Source: Torymus aiolomorphi
Lineage: Eukaryota > Arthropoda > Insecta > Hymenoptera > Torymidae
Length of the DNA: 64,000 nt
Assembly (NCBI GenBank): GCA_036365515.1
Contig: CM070873.1
Span: 48,170,011 to 48,234,010, forward strand
Direction of reading: 5' to 3'
In this document: piece by piece, positions 1-10,474 of the stretch
Numbering within the stretch: the first letter of the stretch is position 1
Layout of the letters: every line of letters begins with the position of its first letter
Notes under the pieces: model-generated
Database searches by the model: none
The model's input: only the letters and a program-made list of their open reading frames with translations
Told to the model about the DNA's origin: nothing
Program-made: the position numbers and the translations under genes

Positions 1-1062
1 TGTTAATTCGTGTTGCCGTAAAGTTTTCCCCTAAAACAAAGTGTTTCTTTCTACTAACTATCCATCTTTTTAAAACCGACCCCCTAGATATCCTGAGACT
101 AAAAACTATATTAGGGAATCTATTCCGCAAGTCCCCAGTAACTTGGCCTTTCTTGTGGGTACATTCCCTGATCAAAACAATCAAACATTTCACATTCGGG
201 GTGAACAAAAACAAAAGAGAGAAGTATAACCAGAAACACCATTGGTTATCAAATTTTTGAACTCGATTTTTCAACCGCGTCGCGCCCTTTTTGCTGCCCA
301 TAACCTACCCCATCCTTCTAGTTCTAGTATCTAGCTCAATCCCGAGCTAGTAGGTTTTCATTAGCCTAGGCTCTAAACTGAGCAAAATAGTTTTTTATAA
401 AACTAACATGTTGGGTCTTATTTGGTAGGCCCGACGTAACACAACTACATTTGATTATTCCAACCTTCAGTAATTATTGTTAAGAAGCAATGACAGAAGT
501 AAATAACACTGAAAGCCATGTAGACATCAAGCATATGAGTTGCCATGAGATGACTTGACAGCTTTTTTGTACTCCCAGAGTAACGTACGAAAATGCATAT
601 TTTCGAATTCAGAAAGTGGTCTAGTTTTGGCAACAAATTAAATACAAATTTCATGGGAAAAATTAAAGTAAATTTTAACAAACATGTTTCAGTTAATAAT
701 AATATTTTCCAAGTATAACTACAGAATAGACATTATAAATAATTACATAAGTACTTTTTCTAATAAAATACTGCATTTTTAATTTATATTTTTAATCATG
801 ACATAATAACGAAATCGAATTTTAAACAATGGTTTCAAGGAAAATATTGTCAATATAATATGCTATAAGATTAGAATATAAAAAAAATTTTTTTTCGAAC
901 TTTTAACCCAGGCTTGTCCCCTTACATTATATGTATTCAATTCGACTTTTCATTATTAAGGTAGTTGAAGTAATAGTTAAGTAGTTTTAATAATACCGTA
1001 TTTTAAATGAATTTTTGAATGAACTTTTTTTCTTTCAATATCCAAGTTTCATATACTTACAG
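1..1062. other. AT-rich non-coding stretch, probably intron
   Basis: No coding region can be supported here; the only open frames are short and low in coding character. The stretch ends in a pyrimidine-rich tract and a CTTACAG acceptor at about 1056-1062, so it is best read as intron upstream of the candidate exon at 1063. Confidence 0.4.
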
Positions 1063-1252
1063 ATACAACAAGCTCAAATTTGACATCATCTAAGGAATTA
1101 TCTTCATCAGCTGACAAACAAGAAGTCAATACAATATTAGATTCAATAGAAAATATAATTGCGGAAAAAGTAAAATCGAATAATGAGATTTTGCAATCTT
1201 ATTTAGCAAACATGGAAAACCGTATTCATACCAAATTAAATTTCTTACAATC
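1063..1252 (+). CDS. Candidate internal coding exon of an unidentified host gene
   Basis: A T-rich tract and an AG at 1061-1062 precede 190 bases that are open in a single frame (two leading bases, then 62 codons); the other two frames close quickly. It ends at a good donor, C|GTAAGTAT, at 1253. The peptide begins near TTSSNLTSSKELSSSADKQE and continues as a charged, helix-prone stretch rich in E, K, N, Q and L that could form a coiled coil. No family is recognised. No partner exon was found in the window: a transposon begins only 11 bases after the exon end. It could be a real host exon or a chance open frame. The paired splice signals and single open frame favour an exon. Confidence 0.45.
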
Positions 1253-2204
1253 GTAAGTATATACAGCGTGTCCAAAAACTCTGGAAACACCCAAATAAAT
1301 TCTCAGCTGAATTACTATTGGAAAATGTTAAGGTCGCCTTTGTAGTAATTTTTTACGAGGAATCCAATGGTGACCTTGGATTCGACCTTGGACCTCATTT
1401 TTGAGGTTATTTCAAGGTCAACCTCATTTTTTTAAATGGTAACCCCTATTTTTTATAGCGGAATCTGAAAGAGCGGAAAATTTTACGTCCGGATATGTAT
1501 TAAGGTATGAGGTTGAGGTTGCCCCCAGAGGTCAAATTGAGGTCAAAGTATGATTTCTTAAAAATTTCGCGAGTTCAGTGGTAAAACAAAACAAACAAAG
1601 GTAAGGTTTGGTAAGTTCGAACGAAGACTTGAAGGTGACCTCTGATTCGAACTTGAACCTCATTTTGAGCCTCATTTTTGAGGTTATTTCGAGGTCAACC
1701 TCATTTTTTTAATGGTAACCCCTATTTTTTAGCGGAATCGGAAAGAGTGTGAAACTTTACGTCCAAACATGTACTCAGAACATAGTTCAAGAAGGACCTT
1801 GACGTTCATTTGAAGGTCATTTAAACTTAATGACGGTCTGATCTTGTGTAAACTTTTTAATTTTTTTAAACAGTCTAACATCTTATTTCAAGTGCTCGAA
1901 TTATTTTCCATCCACTTTTTGATAGTAACCTAATCGATGATCGAAAACACCAACAGTATTTTTGATCATTTCAGTAGGAATGAGAGCTGATTCATTGTAA
2001 AATTTTTTGAAGCGTTTAAATATTGAACATTGTTACTTGTTATTTTTCGTATGGTTAGAGTGACAATAAACTATTATTCATTCCATAACCACCACAGAAA
2101 AGGGTTGGTCATCTTTCAAACATATTTTTTGAAAATTAAAAGTTCTTTTTATTTTCAACTCAAAAAGTATTTTTGGATAAGGTCTACTACGAAGAGTAAT
2201 AAAA

Positions 2205-3281
2205 ATGAACAAACTCACTGATAGAGAAAGAATAACGATTCTCATGATGAGAGGTTGGGGACACATGCAGCTGTCTTATAGGGCCGTAAGAGATATTTTT
2301 AATGCTTCATTTAGGATTGGTGGAACTCCACTATCATTTTCAACAGTTCAAAAAACTGTTAGAAGGTTTGAAAATACCGGCACTATCAGCGATTTGCCTC
2401 GATCAGGCAGACCAATGTCAGCAGGTAACGAAGAGAAATCTTTAGATGTTGTGTTAACATTCACTGAAGATCCGCATACATCCGTTCGTAGAGCTGCTCA
2501 AGTGCACGAAATAAGTAAATCATCTATTCATAACATACTAAAGAGAGAGAAGTTCCATCCATTTAAAGTAACGCTAATACACAAGTTAAATGAAGATGAT
2601 TTCGATCGTCGCGTTGAATTCTGTGATGATATGATGGCACGCATCGTACAAAATCCAAATTTTCCATCAAATATAGTCTTCTCAGATGAAGCTACATTTC
2701 AACTTGACTCAAGCGTAAATAGGCATAACTGTAGATATTGGGCAGTTGAAAACCCTCATTGGGCAAGAGAAGTCAAGTCACAATATCCACAAAAATTAAA
2801 TGTCTGGGCTGGAATATTAAATAATAGGGTTATAGGACCATTTTTTATTGATGGCAATTTAAATGCAGAAAAGTATAAAACTATGTTGCGGAATCAAATT
2901 GTTCCTGCTATAAGAGAAATAGCTGGAGAGGACTTTAATAACACATGGTATCAACAGGACGGTGCAGCAGCTCATTATGCACGAAACGTTCGCACATACT
3001 TAGATACAGTATTCATTAATCGATGGGTAGGACGAAGAGGTGCAATTGAATCGCCAGCTAGGTCCCCCGATTTAACGCCTCTAGATTATTTCTATTGGGG
3101 TTATCTGAAGGATCGTGTATTCAAAACAAAATCCTTAAACTTAGATGAATTACGTGAAAGGATCATTGATGAATCAGCTCTCATTCCTACTGAAATGATT
3201 GAAAATGCTGTTGGTGCTTTCTATCATCGATTAGGTTACTGTCAAGAAATGAATGGAGAACAGTTCGAGCACTTGAAATAA
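2205..3281 (+). CDS. Mariner/IS630 superfamily transposase, DD41D type
   Basis: This 358-residue protein catalyses cut-and-paste movement of the surrounding element. The first ~110 residues hold two helix-turn-helix-like regions, including a GRP motif near residues 68-70, as in paired-like DNA-binding domains. The catalytic region follows: FSDEATF with D161, WYQQDGAAAHYA with D252, and SPDLTPLDYFYWGYLK with D294. There are 41 residues between the second and third aspartates, which makes it DD41D rather than the DD34D of classic mariner; rosa and visitor elements are known to have this spacing. Length is normal and no stop or frameshift is visible, so the enzyme may be active. The ATG at 2205 precedes the DNA-binding domain. 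Confidence 0.93.
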   Translation: MNKLTDRERITILMMRGWGHMQLSYRAVRDIFNASFRIGGTPLSFSTVQKTVRRFENTGTISDLPRSGRPMSAGNEEKSLDVVLTFTEDPHTSVRRAAQVHEISKSSIHNILKREKFHPFKVTLIHKLNEDDFDRRVEFCDDMMARIVQNPNFPSNIVFSDEATFQLDSSVNRHNCRYWAVENPHWAREVKSQYPQKLNVWAGILNNRVIGPFFIDGNLNAEKYKTMLRNQIVPAIREIAGEDFNNTWYQQDGAAAHYARNVRTYLDTVFINRWVGRRGAIESPARSPDLTPLDYFYWGYLKDRVFKTKSLNLDELRERIIDESALIPTEMIENAVGAFYHRLGYCQEMNGEQFEHLK

Positions 3282-3310
3282 GATGTTATACTGTTTAAAA
3301 AAATCAAATG

Positions 3311-3507
3311 TGAGAGGCAAGGGGACTCACGTAAATCAAGCGCCCCATCGTGAGAGGCAAGGGGACTCATGTAAATCAAGCACCCCATCGTGAGAGGCAA
3401 GGGGACTCACGTAAATCAAGCGCCCCATCGTGAGAGGCAAGGGGACTCACGTAAATCAAGCACCCCATCGTGAGAGGCAAGGGGACTCACGTAAATCAAG
3501 CACCCCA
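3311..3507. repeat. Five tandem 40-bp repeats after the transposase gene
   Basis: Five consecutive units start TGAGAGGCAAGGGGACTCAC and contain GTAAATCAAG followed by CACCCC or CGCCCC. The first four are 40 bases each; the last is cut short at CACCCCAAAG. They begin about 30 bases after the stop codon, inside the DD41D element, in the likely 3' untranslated region. Confidence 0.95.
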
Positions 3508-3981
3508 AAGGGAACAGATTTTACTACGTCCACGTCGTTGTTCCTGGGTAACGCTAAATGTAAAAAAATTGAACTTGACATGACTTTTAAGGACAATGTC
3601 AAGGTCACCATTAGATTTCTCGTTGAAAACTACTAAAGAATTAACCTCGCTCAGTGTGATAAAAAGTTTACACAAGATCAGACCGTCATTAAGTTTAAAT
3701 GACCTTCAAATGAACGTCAAGGTCCTTCTTGAACTATGTTCGGAGTACATGTTTGGACGTAAAGTTTCACACTCTTTCAGATTCCGCTATAAAAAATAGG
3801 GGTTACCATTTAAAAAAATGAGGTTGACCTTGAAATAACCTCAAAAATGAGGTCGAAGGTCGAATCCAAGGTCACCATTGGATTCCTCGTAAAAAATTAC
3901 TACAAAGGCGACCTTAACATTTTCCAATAGTAATTCAGCTGAGAAATTATTTGGGTGTTTCCAGACTTTTTGGACACGCTG

Positions 3982-4250
3982 TATATCTTCCTATATTATA
4001 TAGAACTTAGCATTATTTATGAACATCAGCCCCCCCCTCAGCCCCCCTAGAAATAACGTAAAAATCAGCGTATTTCTAGGAGTTCTTTTACTTTAAAATA
4101 GCCCCCCCCCCTCGTCGCCGCCTCTTGCCACCCCTCATACCCACCATTTTCATTAATCCCTTTTCATTAATCGAATTTATCATTTTAGTGTACACATGCG
4201 ACAAACATCTTTATTTCTCACACCATGCGTAAAGTATTATGTTTACACCC
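3982..4250. other. Spacer with C-rich tracts
   Basis: No gene is seen. There are runs of C at about 4031-4050 and 4104-4114 in otherwise AT-rich sequence, between the DD41D element and the ~120-bp satellite. Confidence 0.5.
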
Positions 4251-4556
4251 TGACAAATTCGAAAAAAGCTTAGGTATTTCTCAAAATTGGAATTCATGGG
4301 TTTTGGAGGTCACTTATCGCGATCTTGCTATCAGACTTTTAAAATTCAAAATGGTGGTAAAAAAATTCGAAAAAGCTTAGATTTTGTTTAAAATTGGTAT
4401 ACAGGGGTTTTCGAGACTGCTGATCAAGTTTTTCTATTAGACTTTCGAAATTCAAAATGGGGGATCCAATATGGCGATTAAAATTTGTAAAAGTGCTTAG
4501 AGCTGGCTGGGAATTGGTATGCATGGGGATTTGAGGTGGTTAATCAAGATTTTGCT
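4250..4556. repeat. ~120-bp satellite, left part of a split array
   Basis: About three diverged units share the core TGATCAAGATTTTGCTAT, an AAATTCAAAATGG block and AAAAGCTTAG. The cores fall near 4311, 4420 and 4538, so the period is about 110-120 bases. The array is interrupted exactly at the GTTAC duplication (4557-4561) and resumes at 14657, so it was one array before the BEL elements inserted. Confidence 0.8.
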
Positions 4557-4561
4557 GTTAC

Positions 4562-4774
4562 TGTAACGCGAGTCAGTAAAACCAAATCGTCTATTTTTAT
4601 TCAACGAAGATATTTATTTATTAGAAAGGACAAAATAGTAATACAGCGTGAAAAGCTAAGCGTTTACGAGTCCAAGCACAAGAAAACAAGACTTCTAAAA
4701 AAAAAACCTGCGTTCCGCCAGAAACCGCCGTCTCGACCCAACTGCCAAGAAAAAACCAAAACTGCTTTTCAACA

Positions 4775-4852
<78 letters not shown>

Positions 4853-5037
4853 GCCCCGAAGAGAAACCAACTCTTCGTGCTCGTGGCGTACGGTCACGAA
4901 AACTACCTCCTGTAGCGACGCACCGTGGCAGCTGCGGTGTTTAAAACGATGGAATTTCTTACTTTCAAATACTGATTAAACAAATTAGAACTCGTAAACA
5001 CTTTAACAAAAAACTGTACATTATAACGTTTATTACA
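4562..5037 (-). repeat. BEL/Pao LTR, full copy, 476 bp (3' LTR of the minus element)
   Basis: On the plus strand it starts TGTAACGCGAG, directly after the GTTAC duplication, and ends TTTATTACA. Next to it at 5040-5047, read on the minus strand, is a purine run GGGGGAG, the expected polypurine tract in front of a 3' LTR. A (CT)n tract at 4777-4849 lies inside it. Bases from about 4855 to 5037 match the partial LTR at 14461-14656. Confidence 0.8.
4777..4849. repeat. (CT)n microsatellite inside the LTR
   Basis: An uninterrupted TC/CT dinucleotide run of about 70 bases inside the left LTR. The same run in the right LTR marks the breakpoint of the chimeric junction near 14337. Confidence 0.95.
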
Positions 5038-5263
5038 ACTCTCCCCCGTAGTGCAAAACCTGAGCGTTTTGCACTTCACATTCACATATCTTAATTAAAT
5101 AACGTACACCGCGAGTGAATGTACCTGTGGCCGTGCGCATTTCGACCACTCGAACTTGCCCGTCTTTACTTACGAAAACCTTTCCTATGACTGCTTTGCG
5201 CCATATATTTCGTGGAGCTTGCGGATCGATCAGGAGAACAATATCGCCGACTTTATAAGGATC

Positions 5264-5452
5264 TCACTTCTCTGTCCACTTTTGGCGAAGCAATAAAAGA
5301 GGTACATACTGTTGTAGCCATCGTTTCCAAAACGCATCAGCAAAATGCTGTACTATACGCCATTGTTTTCTATGATTGAATGTACGCGGATCAAAAGTTT
5401 TGAATCTAATTTCGCCAGACGAAGATCCAATCAAGAAGTGATTTGGTGTCAA
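5264..5452 (-). pseudogene. BEL pol, C-terminal domain after integrase (DUF5641-like)
   Basis: The translated segment begins MTPNHFLIG and contains DPRTFNHRKQWRIVQHFADA and FWKRWLQQYVPLL, the pattern found C-terminal to the integrase in insect BEL/Pao polyproteins. It is the distal end of the minus-strand pol and is separated from the integrase core by frame changes. Confidence 0.75.
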
Positions 5453-5599
5453 CGCTTCGTCGTCTTACGGATCTACAGACATTTTAGTGATAGGACTAGA
5501 ATATACGGTATGTTCTACTTCTGCAAGGACGGTGATAATTACCTCTTCGCGAGGAACCTGGCTTTTTAAAATTGTATAAAGAGCGGACTTGACTGTGCG

Positions 5600-6351
5600 A
5601 ATGAGACGCTCCCAAACTCCTCCCATGTGAAGCGCTCCCGGGGGATTAAAAACCCATTGGATACGCTTATTTACCCCTTAATTTTGTAGATCATCGTTAT
5701 TCACACTTAAAATAGCTTGTTTCAATTCCTTATTTGCGCCTCGAAAATTTGTACCATTATCGCTGTACATAAAGCTGGGAACGCCTCTTCTTGCAGACAA
5801 GCGTTGCAAAGCCATTATTGCTGAATCGGTGTTTAGAGAATGCGCGAGTTCTAAATGCACAGCTCTAGTAGACATACATGTAAATATAACGCCCCATCGT
5901 TTTTCTTATCGTCTTCCTATCTTCACTAACATAGGCCCGATATAGTCCACTCCATAATGTGTGAACGGCCGTTGATTGAAAGCTAAACGACTAGACGGCC
6001 AATCTGACATTAGTGGATTAGCAGGACGAGCACGTAGCTTTTTACAGTTACACAATTAAACGAAATCGAGCGCAAAGTATTGCGTAATCCTAATATCCAA
6101 AATTTTTTATGTATCTCGTTTATAGCAGTATCGAAATTAGCATGATCAAATTTTTCATGGTAGTATTTTATAAGTAGACGAGTCACATAATGATGGATAT
6201 CTAAAATTATCGGACAATTATCGAAAACTACTTTAGGAAAATTGCGCAACCTACCATGAGCTCGTAAGATGCTGTATCCGTCTGTAACCGATGTTAAGGA
6301 AATAACTTTGCTATGCTTGTTTAAAGGCTCATCTTGTCGAATGGAAATCAA
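5600..6351 (-). pseudogene. BEL/Pao integrase, broken
   Basis: Integrase would insert the element's cDNA into the genome. The minus strand shows the N-terminal zinc-binding region at 6010-6351 (HHYVTRLLIKYYHEKFDHAN). The catalytic core then shows all three acidic residues: VDYIGP near 5946, SDNGTNF near 5765, and HMGGVWERL near 5612. These lie in different frames. A stop sits about 20 codons after the first aspartate, and frameshifts follow the zinc-binding region and the second motif. The enzyme is dead, but the family is clear. Confidence 0.85.
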
Positions 6352-6387
6352 TTCCGAATTAAAACACGTACTTTGAATTTCACATAT

Positions 6388-7182
6388 CTACATTCTTTCT
6401 GCTGATTCTAGATTTTCTACAGATATTATTCCTTTACCTCTCTTTTTCCATAGATCTATCGTAGTCAGAGTTCGAGCAGTAGCTCTTAGTAAACGAAACC
6501 AAGAGGAGAATCGATTAAAGTTTGGGAGACAGTCATTATTTTGTTTTTCATAATTCGTTACAATAAAAGTCGAGCAGACTGCTGAATCGAGTGACAAAAT
6601 TTCCCTATCATCGCACGCAAAGGACCCCGCACACAATGTATGGGAAAAAATCATTCGGTCAAATTTTGGGGGGTTTTGCCCATGAGAACTTTTGTTCAGG
6701 ACCTCAAGATCTATCTTTTCCCCAAGTTTGATCCAATTTGACCGAATGATTATTTCCCATACATTGTGTGCGGGGTCCTTTAGTGATCGGCCAATTTGAA
6801 ACTGGATCGCGTAAAAAATCGGTACCCTTGAACCATCTACTTTCCGACTCAAGAGCGGAATCGACCCTCCTAGTAGCGTCGTCTGCGGGATCAGACGTGA
6901 CGATATCCACTTCCATTCTCCGATATTGGAGTTCTCGCGGATCTCACTTAAACGGTGCGCGGCGAAAACTGGTTGATTTCGCGGATCCGAATGTAACCAA
7001 TGAAAAATCGTGTTAGAGTCTGTCCAAAAATATCGGTGTTTTATGGGAAAATTATGCTCTTGATCGATAGATTTTGCAAGCCTACTAGCAAGTAAAACTG
7101 CTTGTAACTCTAGACGTGGAATAGATAGTGGTTTGACTCGTGCTACTCTACTTTTGGCTACAACAAATGACACCTTTCCCAA
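6388..7182 (-). pseudogene. BEL/Pao RNase H / A17-type peptidase region, with a foldback insertion
   Basis: The open frame starts MGKVSFVVAKSRVARVKPLS and contains IPRLELQAVLLASRLAKSI and FWTDSNTIFHWLHSDP, the RNase H-like segment between reverse transcriptase and integrase in BEL/Pao pol. After about residue 130 it runs into a 163-bp palindromic insertion (6619-6781), translated in frame, and then returns to pol-like sequence (DDREILSLDSAV). The insertion therefore adds foreign residues without closing the frame. Confidence 0.8.
6619..6781. mobile_element. Small foldback element (MITE) inside BEL pol
   Basis: The left end AAAGGACCCCGCACACAATG and the right end CATTGTGTGCGGGGTCCTTT are perfect reverse complements. 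The arms continue, with small differences, for about 45 bases around a ~70-bp loop. No clear target duplication could be assigned. It splits the RNase H region of the minus-strand BEL element. Confidence 0.75.
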
Positions 7183-7421
7183 ACCTCCTTCCGCCTGACT
7201 AAACCGCCACTAAGCTACTGCCGCGTAAGCTTTCTTACTAGCATCGCAAAATATATGCAAACTTATGTATGTTTCTTGTAGATAATCGCGAAAATAGAGT
7301 CCAGGAATTCGGCATTCTCTTACTTTACTTAAATTCATAATCCAACACTTCCAAGAATTAAACTCGTCATCTTTCAACTTTTCATCCCACTTTATTCCGC
7401 TTATCCATATTTCTTGCCTTA

Positions 7422-8340
7422 TTATTCGTGACTGTATCGTATAAGGAGATAACCTAACGGATCAAAAATTGACATTATTATCCCTAAAAATTCGCGTTTT
7501 GTTGGTTTCTCAAGTCCATATAGTATATTATTTGATATATGTTTTATATCGATTTTAAAACTCAACTCATCAGAGTCTGTATTCCAACATAATCCTAAAA
7601 CCTTTTCATCTCTATCTAAAATTACATCGTTTTTAGTCTCTCCTAATACCGCCTGACCAGTCGCTGCTTGAACTACTTTTCTATTATTGCTCGCCCAGCC
7701 ATGCATTAAAAAACCCGCGGCTTTATTTATATCAATTATGTCACAAACTAAAATAATGGCTTCTTGTTCTGTATCGACACTAGTAGTAAAGTCATCCATG
7801 TAGCAATAATTACGTATACTTCTCGCCACTACTGATTTCGTATTCGCAAAATCGGGAGCGTTTCGATCTTTTATGTACAAGTCTGTACTCGGGGATGTTT
7901 TTGCCCCAAATAAGACAGCCGTCATCGCGCAAACTAGAGGTTCTCCAACGCGATCTTTACCCCGCCAATAAAATCTTTGACTTCCTCGATCTCGATCGTT
8001 TAATTTTATTTTTAGAAACATATCCTTGATATCACCTTTAATGCCAATCCGACCTTCTCTGAAACGCATTAATACACCGAATAGAGATTTAAAAAAATCC
8101 GGCTCTGATAATAACTGATTGTTTAAACTTACTGCTGAACTCTTAGCCGCAGCGTCAAAAACTAATCTTAATTTTCCGGGCGAATTCGCGTGTTTTACAC
8201 CGAAGTGGGGCAAATACCATTGTCGAGTACCATCGCTTTCGTTTGGCATTTCAATCGCGTAACCGCAGTCGAATAAACGATTCATTTCTTGATATTATAA
8301 TGAAGCATATTCCGGATCGCGATCTAATTTTCTCTCTAGA
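7422..8340 (-). pseudogene. BEL/Pao reverse transcriptase
   Basis: Read on the minus strand, the domain shows LRLVFDAAAKSSAVSLN, GIKGDIKDMFLKIKL and the active-site YMDDF, all in canonical order. It ends with IFDPLGYL, which marks entry to the connection/A17 region. About 15 codons upstream of the ATG at 8285 the frame continues as ERKLDRDPEYASL, with one in-frame stop. The catalytic domain itself is open for 287 residues, but the polyprotein around it is broken. Confidence 0.9.
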
Positions 8341-8448
8341 GTAAAAAGCCTTTTTTTGCATGGTCCCTACTGTCTGGTACGAGCTCATTATCTCACTTCC
8401 AGAGTAAACTAGTCTCCCATGTGTTTCCCACGCATATGCTTCTATTTC

Positions 8449-9057
8449 TTAAATGTTTAACGCGCGATTATCATCATTTTCGAGCCGTTTTTGATCATAA
8501 ACACCTAACAAATCGAGCTGAAAGTAATTTTTTATCATTTTATCCAAAGATTTTATGTCATTATCTGTTCGTTCTTTCGGTAATAATAAACTATTTTCAC
8601 ACGTACACGAGTTCATTGCTTGTATCGATGATTTATCAAAATTCGAATTCCGAACAGGGCCATGTGCACAGTAACCTAACTGCGTGCGTGAAATTGCAAA
8701 AGAGTTTGCGCACGTAAATGAGGTTATTTTTGTGTCGAATTCTACGCCACATTGAGCTATAGATTTCTTTGATAAAGACTGAGATGGAAGGGATAAGTTA
8801 TCAACTGCAATGGCGTTTCTTATTCTATATTTTCCGGACGAGCTTTCAATTTGTACATTTAACCTTTCACCAATTATCTCCACAGCTTTTTGATCATTAA
8901 TCCCTTTTAATGATACAGAAAAGGAAACGCCGCTCACATCAATCGAATGTGCAACTTCTCGATCAATTAACGTGATTGTTGAACCTTCATCAATCATAGC
9001 AAAGGAATTAATTTTCGTCCGAGGGCCACACAAGTTTACAGGAATTATTTTTAACAA
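8449..9057 (-). pseudogene. BEL/Pao retropepsin-like aspartic protease region
   Basis: The minus-strand frame contains FAMIDEGSTITLIDREVA, matching the active-site region of BEL proteases, where D-[SE]-G-[AST] is the catalytic loop. It then continues through the protease-RT spacer typical of the family. It lies between the zinc knuckles and the reverse transcriptase, as expected. Confidence 0.8.
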
Positions 9058-9072
9058 TACTCTAGATTCTAG

Positions 9073-9516
9073 TCAATCTTTCTTTTCCGACTCTTTTGAG
9101 AGATCTTTCCGACTATCATCAGATTTACCGACAAATCGAGGAGCTTGCGAGTTTAACCTCAAAAATCTACCGCTATTTTTCAAAAATGCATCGTGAAGTA
9201 AGTTATGATGACGACCCCTACATTGAGTGAATGATCTTTCTTTACATTGGTTTCGCAAATGACCGGCTCTTAAACACGTAAAACAAAGACGAGACTTACT
9301 CACAATCATCCATCGTGCTTCTCAAGAATCTTGCGCGAATTCGCTACAATCGAAAATCAAATGACCATCTTTATTACATCGTGCACATTTAGAAATGTTA
9401 ACTTCATTCAAAAAGGAAAATTGATCTTTTGCGCAAAATTCTTCATTGGAAGTTGTACAAACGAGCGCTAAATTGTTTGTACTCGATACGCGGTTTCCAG
9501 ATTTCTCTTTATGCAC
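9073..9516 (-). pseudogene. BEL/Pao gag zinc-knuckle region
   Basis: Two cysteine-rich segments lie in tandem on the minus strand: CARCNKDGHLIFDC (9322-9516) and CFTCLRAGHLRNQC, followed by a second Cys/His cluster ending HHNLLHDAFL (9073-9309). This is the standard gag C-terminus of insect BEL elements, which binds nucleic acid. The two parts are in separate frames, so there is at least one frameshift near 9315. Confidence 0.85.
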
Positions 9517-9525
9517 ATCAGTCGA

Positions 9526-10256
9526 TCAAATCTGTGCTAAATCTACTATACCTATTCTAGCATACCTCTCTGCCTCTGCATAGACAAATTCGAATAATTT
9601 CTCAAAGATCGACGTAGTGTTATCTAACTTCGTTACCGACTTCACAAAATCAGACGCCATAGTCGGTGTAAGTTTCTTAAGAGTCTCTTTTAAGAGATCT
9701 TGATTGAACAAATAACCTATACCATCCATTGATTTTATAGCTATTATCGCGTTGCGTAGTTTTGTTGCAAAGGATACGACGTCGATCGCGCCCGTAAGGA
9801 GGTTAGGTAATTTTCTTACGCCAGCGACTATCTTTTCTAAAATCGTATTTTTATTACCGAAGCGTAACTCTAATAACTCTAATAACGCCTAATAACGTTT
9901 TTATAGTTGAATCCGCGTCGTTTACTCCCGTAGCAAGAAGATTTTCTACTGCTGAGTGTGCTTCGCCTTTTAACGCTGCAAACAATCGCAATACGTTTTC
10001 CCTACCATTGTATTCACCTAGCTCTGACGAAAGCTCATACGCCTGTTTAAAATGAATCCACTGCAATGGATCGCCGGTAAAGGTTGGTAAACTCTTAGCT
10101 GAGGTTAAACGGTTTACAAGTCGCGAATTGCTATTAGTAGACGACGCGCCTTTCACGGCATTTAAAGTCTGCTCGATTGCGTCTGCAATTCTGAGTGACG
10201 GATCAGTATCTTGATTGAACAGAATAAACGAACGTGAGATATGTGTCTCTGTTTAT
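9526..10256 (-). pseudogene. BEL/Pao gag N-terminal part (DUF1759-like), truncated
   Basis: The minus-strand frame at 9854-10156 contains LPTFTGDPLQWIHFKQAYEL, the hallmark of BEL gag, and a further gag segment lies at 9526-9729. The frame stays open upstream of the methionine at 10156, back to a stop near 10256, with no proper start. The gag 5' end is therefore missing. The break coincides with the proposed 5' LTR of the plus-strand BEL element, which suggests that element inserted into this gag. Confidence 0.8.
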
Positions 10257-10474
10257 GCTATGTATCGATAGAGCGATGAGAGGCAATAAGCACCTAACGC
10301 CATCTGACGCTTTCTCAAAGTCGTGAGTCTCTCGCTCTCGGAGCGCGAGCGTGCGACCAGTCTACGCGCAACGGTCCAACCGTGCGTGTCGTTGTCAACC
10401 AGTTTTGTAAATCTCCATACACACAAAATAAAGAAACAAAATACAAAGTGTGAGATAATTTTCATTTTATCACA
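10242..10474 (+). repeat. Proposed 5' LTR of the plus-strand BEL element
   Basis: The stretch begins TGTGTCTCTG, just after minus-strand gag homology ends, and closes with TTTTATCACA, giving TG...CA ends. An AATAAAG near 10424 could serve as polyadenylation signal. Immediately downstream, CATGGTCCTTCG (about 10487-10498) resembles the leader/primer region of BEL elements. The left boundary is an inference because no second copy is present in the window. Confidence 0.45.

Larger units (their letters stand above)
1264..3981 (+). mobile_element. Full-length mariner-like (DD41D) transposon
   Basis: The element starts CAGCGTGTCC and ends GGACACGCTG, flanked on both sides by TA (1262-1263 and 3982-3983), the duplication used by Tc1/mariner elements. 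The terminal inverted repeats are unusually long: roughly 330 bases on the right (3655-3981) match the left, where the arm is stretched to about 600 bases because an inner block is present twice (about 1380-1480 and 1630-1745). One uninterrupted transposase gene and a 40-bp tandem repeat lie between the arms. Intact gene, long matching ends and a clean target duplication suggest a relatively young insertion. Confidence 0.9.

Noticed and set aside
3430..3799. Two short plus-strand frames after the transposase
   Set aside because: They read through the 40-bp tandem repeats and the right inverted repeat of the transposon.
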